Assembly: GCA_021531865.1 (NCBI GenBank)
Contig: JAFBIW010000005.1
Location: forward strand, 62,001-126,000
Direction: 5' to 3'
Source of the DNA: Butyricicoccus pullicaecorum
GTDB lineage: Bacteria > Bacillota > Clostridia > Oscillospirales > Butyricicoccaceae
DNA length: 64,000 nt
Shown in pieces: positions 58,880 through 64,000 of the stretch (position 1 is the stretch's first letter; each line of letters starts with the position of its first letter). The translations under genes and the position numbers were made by a program. A model generated the notes under the pieces. The model made no database searches. It was not told the origin of the DNA and worked only from the letters and a program-made list of their open reading frames with translations.

Positions 58880-60016
58880 ATGGCAACAGGGTTTAACACC
58901 GACCTGCGCGATTCGCAGGCCACGATCACGCCCCCGATCGCACCCGAAAAGTTCGATCTTGAGGCATATGCCGACTACGAAGCCCGCCTGCTCGAATCGA
59001 ACCGGCGCTTCCGTCAGGCGGACAGCGGCCTGCTGGTCTATCGCCGCTTCCGTGCGGACGGCGTATTCTATGACCAGTGCCGCGATTTTGAAAAATCGCT
59101 TTCCCTCCAGCTCGGCGCGCTGCAGGCCAGCATGGCCTACAAGGCCGATATCGCGAACTTCCTTGAGCCGTGGTACGGCATCGGCTACATCGCTTCCTGC
59201 TTCGGCGCGGACTATGTCTGGCCGCCCGAGCAGGCGCCTGCCGTCGAGCCGATGTTCGAGACCTGCGCCGACATTCTGGCCGCCGACGTCAAGCCGATTG
59301 ACCAGACCCCGATCGGCCGCCACATGCTGGAAATGATCGAGTACTTCCTCGACAAGACCAAGGGCAAGCTGCCCATTTCCTTCACCGATATCCAGTCCCC
59401 GCTGAACATGATGAGCTATCTCATGCCCATCACCGATATGTTCATGGAGATGATGGATGAGCCCGAGGCCACCGCGCAGGTTGCCTCCCTCATCACCGAT
59501 CTGCTGATCGACTTCCTCAAGAAACAGCAGAACCTGATCGGCGACTGTCTGGCCCGCCCGGGCCACGGCTTCGCCTCCAGCCGCGCCTTCACCGGCGCGG
59601 GCGAGAGCGACGACAACGCGGTCATGATTTCGGAGGACGACTATACCGAGATCTTCCAGCCGCTTGACGAGCGCATCGGCGCGGCCTTCGGCGGCACGGT
59701 CTTCCACTCCTGCGGCAACTGGGGCGGCAAGATCAACATGGTCAAGGGCATGGGCGGCATCGTCACGGCTGACGGAGCGTTCTCCGCGCAGACCGATCCC
59801 AGCCCGAACGATCCGGCCCTCTTCGGTGAGCAGTTCGCGGGCAGCGGCATCGTCCTGAACGCCCGCGCGGTCGGCGCGCCCGACGAGGCCTTCCCCGCCT
59901 TCCAGCAGCTCTGGAAGCCCAATCAGAAGCTCATCTGCGTAACCTACTGCCAGACGCCCGAGGAACAGGCACGCCTGTATGATATGCTGCACAGCATGGA
60001 AGGAGCCAACGTATGA
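58880..60016 (+). CDS. URO-D/Co-methyltransferase family protein A
   Basis: A 378-residue TIM-barrel protein of the uroporphyrinogen decarboxylase superfamily. A His-Ser-Cys-Gly motif (His276, Cys278 in TVFHSCGNWGGK) and later Cys353/Cys357 recall the zinc site (His-x-Cys, Cys) of MtaA/MtbA/CmuA methylcobamide:thiol methyltransferases, which HemE lacks. There is no heme or corrinoid gene nearby. GGAGAATC precedes the ATG, 15 nt after the esterase. Role in uronate or methylated-sugar metabolism is an inference. Confidence 0.8.
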   Translation: MATGFNTDLRDSQATITPPIAPEKFDLEAYADYEARLLESNRRFRQADSGLLVYRRFRADGVFYDQCRDFEKSLSLQLGALQASMAYKADIANFLEPWYGIGYIASCFGADYVWPPEQAPAVEPMFETCADILAADVKPIDQTPIGRHMLEMIEYFLDKTKGKLPISFTDIQSPLNMMSYLMPITDMFMEMMDEPEATAQVASLITDLLIDFLKKQQNLIGDCLARPGHGFASSRAFTGAGESDDNAVMISEDDYTEIFQPLDERIGAAFGGTVFHSCGNWGGKINMVKGMGGIVTADGAFSAQTDPSPNDPALFGEQFAGSGIVLNARAVGAPDEAFPAFQQLWKPNQKLICVTYCQTPEEQARLYDMLHSMEGANV

Positions 60017-61053
60017 TCAAATATGATATCACATTCCATCCATCCTGGTGGCACCAAAACGCCGGAATCGACTTTTCTCAGCCCTTCTTTGACGATCCGG
60101 AATACCGCATGGAGTGCGACGTCAAGATGCGCAGAACGCTCTATGACCACTTCGGCGATTTCGGCATCGGCGAAAAGGACCCGCAGAAGCGTCCGCTGCT
60201 GGGCACTGACCTGCTCGCGGCTGGTTATCTGCACTCCCAGCTCATGGGCTGCGACATCGTCTATCAGCCCGACAACTCCCCGCAGGTCGTCTGCCGCAAG
60301 CTGGACGAGGAAGCCATTCTGGACGTCAAGGCGCCCGACCTCGACCAGAGCCCGGTCTGGCAGGCCACGCAGAAGCAGATCGATTACCTGCTTGAGAAAT
60401 ATGGCCGCGTTGAAACCTACGTCAACCTGATGGGCGTACAGAACATCGCGATGGATCTGATGGGTCAGGAGCTGTTCATGGCCTATTATGAGGACGAGGA
60501 CGCCGTACGCGGCCTGCTCGACGAGATCACCAAGCTCTCGATCGACGTCGGCAAGCGTTTCCGCGCCCTGTCGGACGACATTTCGGGCGGCGTCACCGCC
60601 ATCGTCCGCCAGACCGTGCCCGGCTGCTATCTGACGAGCAACTGCTCGGTCGAGATGGTTTCTCAGGCGCAGTACGAGGAATTCCTGCTGGCCTATGACC
60701 AGAAGCTGGCCGAGACCTTCGGCAATTACGGCATCCACCACTGCGGCCAGTCGATGGAGCACGTGGTCGAAGCCTATGCCAAGGTGCCGAATCTGACCTT
60801 TGCCGAGGTCGGCGCCGGTTCGGATATCGCCGCGGTACGCCGCGCCCTGCCCGAGACCCATCTCAACGCGCGTGTCAGCCCGGCTCGCCTGCAGACCATG
60901 TCGGCCGAGGAGACCACCGCCGAGGTGCGCCGTCTCTACGAGGAGGGCAAGGACGCCGCCGGTGAAAAGCTGTCTATTTCCTGCGTCGGCATCGACAAAA
61001 ACGTGCCGGATGAGAATATCCGCGCTTTCCTGTCGGCCTGCGCTGCGATTTGA
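60013..61053 (+). CDS. URO-D/Co-methyltransferase family protein B
   Basis: A 346-residue paralogue-like protein of the same fold, starting 4 nt before the stop of protein A. HHCG (His242-His243-Cys244 in YGIHHCGQSMEHV) and Cys324 (ISCVGID) again fit a zinc/thiol methyltransferase site. It is clearly divergent from protein A, so the two may be a heterodimer or two successive activities. It ends the uronate operon. Function unknown. Confidence 0.8.
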   Translation: MIKYDITFHPSWWHQNAGIDFSQPFFDDPEYRMECDVKMRRTLYDHFGDFGIGEKDPQKRPLLGTDLLAAGYLHSQLMGCDIVYQPDNSPQVVCRKLDEEAILDVKAPDLDQSPVWQATQKQIDYLLEKYGRVETYVNLMGVQNIAMDLMGQELFMAYYEDEDAVRGLLDEITKLSIDVGKRFRALSDDISGGVTAIVRQTVPGCYLTSNCSVEMVSQAQYEEFLLAYDQKLAETFGNYGIHHCGQSMEHVVEAYAKVPNLTFAEVGAGSDIAAVRRALPETHLNARVSPARLQTMSAEETTAEVRRLYEEGKDAAGEKLSISCVGIDKNVPDENIRAFLSACAAI

Positions 61054-61124
61054 TCTTTTCTTCTCACACAACGGGAGGGACGCCGTTCTGCACGGCGTCC
61101 TTTCTGTTTGTCCTGTTTTCATGC

Positions 61125-61161
61125 AAAAAGCGCACGATTTCAAGGAAATCGTGCGCTTTTT
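61125..61161. terminator. Bidirectional terminator between uronate operon and glpQ-like gene
   Basis: AAAAAGCGCACGATTTC pairs with GAAATCGTGCGCTTTTT. A second, weaker hairpin (GACGCCG/CGGCGTC, about 61080-61099) precedes it. Confidence 0.9.
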
Positions 61162-61165
61162 ATCG

Positions 61166-62056
61166 TTATGCTTTGTTTTTCTGCCAATCAAACCACCATG
61201 CGGTGAAGGACGCGGCGTAATTCGTCTTAAAGCCGGTCAGCCCGTTTGAGCAGATGTCCTGCCATGCAGCCGGGTAGTCACCCAGATTGGAAAAAACGAG
61301 AATCTGATGGTCATGCAGCCATGCGATATCATCCGGCGCCAGCGCGTCCGCGTTCAGACCGACCTCGAACAGCCGCATGGACGGGATCTTCTCCTTCCAC
61401 GCGTCGGTCAGGCGGCGGATATTCGCGCCCAGCTTCACACCCTCGGGCAACGTGTGCGCGGCGGCGTAGTCCTGAATCTCGTCAATCAGCGTAGGGTCGC
61501 CCGAGAAGATGATGCAGTCCATCCGCTTGGCACAGTCCTCCAAAAGGCGGCACAGCTCGGGCATCATGCCCGGGGCCTTGTATTCGATCTCGAGGATCAG
61601 GCGGCGATCGAGACCGTCCATCCAGTCCAGCAGGGTTTGCAGCCGGATCAGATGGGCGCACCGGCTGTCAGCACGCAGGGCATCCATCATCGGATGCGCC
61701 GGGTCAAGTCCCATCTGGCGCTGCACGTCGATCGCGCGGGTCTCGTCCGGCATACCATCCGGCTGCCAGTTATCGAGCAGGTGATTGGCATAGGGCACGC
61801 GCAGCGCAGCGGCCTCCTCCCACGTGCAGTCCTGAATACGCTTTTCGCAGGGCGCGGCGCTGCCTGCGGTCAGGCGGGCAAAGGTCTCATCATGATGTAC
61901 GACGATCTCGCCATCGCGCGTCATGCGGATATCGATCTCCAGACCCTCCACGCCGTCGCGATAGGCCTGCTCAAAGGCTTCCATGGTGTTTTCCGGCGCG
62001 TCCTGACAGACGCCGCGATGGGCAAGCCGCCACGGGCCGGTATATTGCTTACACAT
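61166..62056 (-). CDS. Glycerophosphodiester phosphodiesterase family protein
   Basis: A 296-residue GDPD-family TIM barrel. The catalytic and metal residues lie in LAHRGVCQDAPENTMEAFEQAYRDGVEGLEIDIRMTRDGEIVVHHDE. There is no signal peptide. ATG at 62056 has AGAAGGAGAA upstream; the frame extends upstream without a site. It hydrolyses glycerophosphodiesters to glycerol-3-phosphate and alcohol (family knowledge). Monocistronic. Confidence 0.92.
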   Translation of the reverse strand: MCKQYTGPWRLAHRGVCQDAPENTMEAFEQAYRDGVEGLEIDIRMTRDGEIVVHHDETFARLTAGSAAPCEKRIQDCTWEEAAALRVPYANHLLDNWQPDGMPDETRAIDVQRQMGLDPAHPMMDALRADSRCAHLIRLQTLLDWMDGLDRRLILEIEYKAPGMMPELCRLLEDCAKRMDCIIFSGDPTLIDEIQDYAAAHTLPEGVKLGANIRRLTDAWKEKIPSMRLFEVGLNADALAPDDIAWLHDHQILVFSNLGDYPAAWQDICSNGLTGFKTNYAASFTAWWFDWQKNKA

Positions 62057-62110
62057 ATCGGTTCTCCTTCTCTCGTCGGCGGCCGGTCGCGGCCGCATCT
62101 GTTCAGCATC

Positions 62111-62139
62111 AATATACCGCACCTGAAACCGCTTGTCAA
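62111..62139 (-). promoter_or_regulatory. Promoter of GDPD gene
   Basis: Minus-strand -35 TTGACA (62134-62139) and -10 TATATT (62111-62116), spacer 17 bp. Confidence 0.75.
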
Positions 62140-62192
62140 TCGGATTTTTTGCCGTTTCAGGTGGAAGCAAGGGAGTTTAAGCGGACAAGATG

Positions 62193-62222
62193 AAAAAAGC
62201 AGCCGGTCGTATGGCCGACTGC
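62193..62222 (-). terminator. Terminator of second LacI regulator gene
   Basis: GCAGTCGG pairs with CCGGCTGC around CCATACGA, ending in six T residues on the minus strand. Confidence 0.85.
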
Positions 62223-62236
62223 TCTGTCTGATCTTT

Positions 62237-63232
62237 TCAGCTTGAGCCGCGCACGACGAGCCGTGCCGCAAGCTGGACGCGCTGCGCGTCGATGGTCTCT
62301 CCGTTCAGCATCCGGATGAGCGAGGCGGCCGCCAGACGGCCCATCCGAGCCGTATCGACCGCAACCGAGGTCAGCTCGGGTTCGATGACCGTGCAGACCG
62401 AGCTGCCGTCAAAGCCGACGACCGCCAGATCGTCCGGCACGCGCAGACCGGCCCGGAGCGCGGCTTTGATCGCGCCGACCGCCGTCGTGTCATTGTTGCA
62501 GAACAGGGCGGTCGGCCGGTCGGGCTGGGCCAGCATCCGGGTGACCGTGTCAATCGCGGCCTCCCGTGTAGCCGGAATGGAATATACATACCGCTCGTCG
62601 ACCGGCAGACCCTCGCGCAGCATGGTCTCGCGGAAGGCGCGGAGCCGGATCTCCGAAATATAAGGAAACAGTTGCCCCGAAAGCATTCCGATCCGCCGAT
62701 GGCCGCGCGCAATCAGGTGACGCACCGCCTGCTGCGTGCCGCCGTATTCGTCCGATCGGATCGAGACGATGTCACTGCCCTCGATATCGTTATTGACCAG
62801 CACGACCGGGATTCCCTGCGCGTGCAGGTCGAATAAGATATCGGTATCGGTCTGTCCGGCGAAGATGACGCCGTCCACCCGCTTGCGCATCAGCAGATCG
62901 GTCTCCCCCTGCGCGACGGCGCGGGAGGACGAGGCCAGAACCCCGTATCCGTTCCGTTCAGCCTCGGCGTGCACCGCCTCATAGACCGCCGCGTAAAACG
63001 GATTGATCGTGATCGGAAAATGCTTTTCGTACAGGATGAATGCAATGTTGTAATTTCGCTGGGTCACCATCGCGCGCGCGATGGCATTTGGGGAATAATG
63101 CAGCTGCTCCGCCGCACGCAGCACACGCTGCCTCGTTTCCTCCTTGACCTTGCCCGGCAGCACGAACGTGCGCGACACCGTGGTCTTGGAGCACCCTGCC
63201 AGATGGGCCACATCTTCGATGGTAACCGCCAT
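62237..63232 (-). CDS. LacI-family transcriptional regulator
   Basis: A 331-residue regulator. The N-terminal helix-turn-helix is VTIEDVAHLAGCSKTTVSRTFVLPGKVKEETRQRVLRAAEQL with hinge YSPNAIARAM; the sensor domain has DGVIFAGQTDTDILFDLHAQGIPVVLVNNDI and VVGFDGSSVCTVIEPELTSVAVDTARMGRLAAASLIRM. It has its own promoter and terminator. The regulated genes are not evident; the GDPD gene next to it is separately transcribed. The ligand is unknown. Confidence 0.93.
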   Translation of the reverse strand: MAVTIEDVAHLAGCSKTTVSRTFVLPGKVKEETRQRVLRAAEQLHYSPNAIARAMVTQRNYNIAFILYEKHFPITINPFYAAVYEAVHAEAERNGYGVLASSSRAVAQGETDLLMRKRVDGVIFAGQTDTDILFDLHAQGIPVVLVNNDIEGSDIVSIRSDEYGGTQQAVRHLIARGHRRIGMLSGQLFPYISEIRLRAFRETMLREGLPVDERYVYSIPATREAAIDTVTRMLAQPDRPTALFCNNDTTAVGAIKAALRAGLRVPDDLAVVGFDGSSVCTVIEPELTSVAVDTARMGRLAAASLIRMLNGETIDAQRVQLAARLVVRGSS

Positions 63233-63336
63233 AAGCCGCCCTCTCTCTCATTCTCTCGCGCTCTTATGTGAAATCTATTTTCTTCGGCAGCACCGCCCCA
63301 TTGCATCCGCAGCGAATGACATGATGTTGCCCTTTT

Positions 63337-63365
63337 ATTATACAAAAACTCACTGATAAAGTAAA
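63337..63365 (-). promoter_or_regulatory. Promoter of second LacI regulator gene
   Basis: Minus-strand -35 TTTACT (63360-63365) and -10 TATAAT (63337-63342), spacer 17 bp. Confidence 0.7.
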
Positions 63366-63397
63366 GGCAGCCGCCTTGTTTTTTTCGATCCGACCGT

Positions 63398-64000
63398 TCA
63401 GCGTCCCTCCCGCTTCCGGCGCAGCTTGGCCGCGCATTTCCGGCAGATCCGGAAATCGGAGTGCAGCGGCATGGGCGCGCGGCAGATGCGGCAGCTCTTG
63501 CCCTTCTGGGTCAGCTCACGCAGGAGCAGCTCGTTGATCTGTCCGGCCGTGCGCTCCTTCTCGGTGCGCAGCCAGTCCAGATCGACCGGCCGAGAAAACG
63601 CACGGCAGAAGGAATAATACAGATCGATCATCTGGCTGTACAGCTCGAGTCCGTCGAGCGATTCGCTCTGCCGCAGAGGCAGCTCGATCATCCGGCCACC
63701 CGTGTATTCTTCGCAATAGAGCAGGAAATAGTCGAGCAGCACCTCCTCCCGCTCGTCAAAGGGGATCGTGGCCGCGCGCAGGGATTCCTCCTTGGTCAGC
63801 GCAAGGCCGTGCTCCTCGAGCGTCTTGAGGATGAAGATATAGCGGTCGATGCTCATTTTGCGGTAGGGCGGGATCGCCGGGATGCGGTTCCAGACCTGAA
63901 GCACCTCGAGCAGATCGTGCTCGACACGCAGCACGAGGTCGGAGAAGCCCAATACGGCCTCCTGAATCGGCTCGACCTCGGCTGAGAAGCCCTTCCAGAT
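63398..64000 (-). CDS. C-terminal part of a probable SUV3-like helicase (partial)
   Basis: The frame is open through the right edge of the window; 200 codons are visible. The end carries four Cys as a small zinc-ribbon (CRICRAPMPLHSDFRICRKC), and the upstream helical part (EEVLLDYFLLYCEEYTGG and LYSQMIDLYYSFCRAFSRPVDLDWLRTEKERTAGQINELL) resembles the C-terminal region of Clostridial SUV3-like RNA helicases. The catalytic helicase domains would lie outside. The frame has no start inside the window; a TTG at 63952 is not a credible start. Confidence 0.55.
   Translation of the reverse strand: MWKGFSAEVEPIQEAVLGFSDLVLRVEHDLLEVLQVWNRIPAIPPYRKMSIDRYIFILKTLEEHGLALTKEESLRAATIPFDEREEVLLDYFLLYCEEYTGGRMIELPLRQSESLDGLELYSQMIDLYYSFCRAFSRPVDLDWLRTEKERTAGQINELLLRELTQKGKSCRICRAPMPLHSDFRICRKCAAKLRRKREGR

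Noticed and set aside
58880-61053. Genuine uroporphyrinogen decarboxylase (HemE) for heme synthesis
   Set aside because: No other heme genes nearby, two different copies in a uronate operon, and His-x-Cys sites that HemE lacks.

Overview
The window looks like chromosome from a GC-rich, spore-forming member of the Clostridia. The signs are an alpha/beta-type small acid-soluble spore protein gene, strong AGGAGG-type ribosome binding sites, sigma-A promoters with 16-17 bp spacers, Firmicutes families (DUF4317, PfoR-type PTS_EIIC, YacP/Rae1-type NYN domain, LicT antiterminator) and very GC-rich third codon positions, which create long antisense shadow ORFs. A gut Oscillospirales relative (Butyricicoccus/Agathobaculum-like) is an inference, not a demonstration. 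I saw no rRNA, tRNA, CRISPR array, insertion sequence or prophage.

Layout. 0-5 kb: a truncated AraC-type regulator diverges from a TRAP transporter (P, Q, M) followed by a leaderless GH28 pectinase-like hydrolase. 5-12 kb: a candidate small RNA, a MarR regulator with a heterodimeric ABC exporter, and a Tet(M)-like GTPase fused to a Rae1-like nuclease domain. 12-16 kb: a spore protein, an HD hydrolase, and sulfur assimilation (O-acetylhomoserine sulfhydrylase with an ORF-bearing attenuator-like leader, cysteine synthase, and an Rrf2 regulator). 16-20 kb: a sugar PTS operon (HPr, LicT, EIICBA) behind a classic RAT/terminator. 20-26 kb: GNAT, PfoR-like permease, a SsuABC/ThiXYZ-like importer, an orphan protein and an RsmF-like rRNA methyltransferase. 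26-30 kb: an MBOAT/DHHW/DUF4358/SGNH exopolymer O-acetylation cluster. 30-34 kb: PTS enzyme I and a DUF4317 protein. 34-43.4 kb: a ten-gene Mrp/Mbh-type cation/proton antiporter operon with four ND2/ND4/ND5-like subunits. 43.5-47.3 kb: an FMN riboswitch and ribD-ribE-ribBA-ribH. 47.4-49.2 kb: MFS and YcxB-like proteins. 49.2-61 kb: a galacturonate catabolic island (LacI regulator with three identical operators, second TRAP system, uxaC, uxaB, uxaA, an esterase, and two zinc-methyltransferase-like URO-D family proteins). 61-64 kb: a glycerophosphodiester phosphodiesterase, another LacI regulator, and the C-terminal part of a probable helicase.

How it fits together. The first and last blocks point to pectin/uronate use: a cytosolic GH28 enzyme, two TRAP importers and isomerase-reductase-dehydratase steps leading to 2-keto-3-deoxygluconate (its kinase and aldolase are not in the window). 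HPr, EIICBA and enzyme I form a PTS split over two loci. The strongest leads for new biology are the GTPase-Rae1 fusion, the URO-D/methyltransferase pair inside a uronate operon, the four-module Mrp operon, the 35-codon leader ORF before the sulfhydrylase gene, and an intergenic candidate sRNA. All functional statements come from reading sequence motifs; no database search was run.
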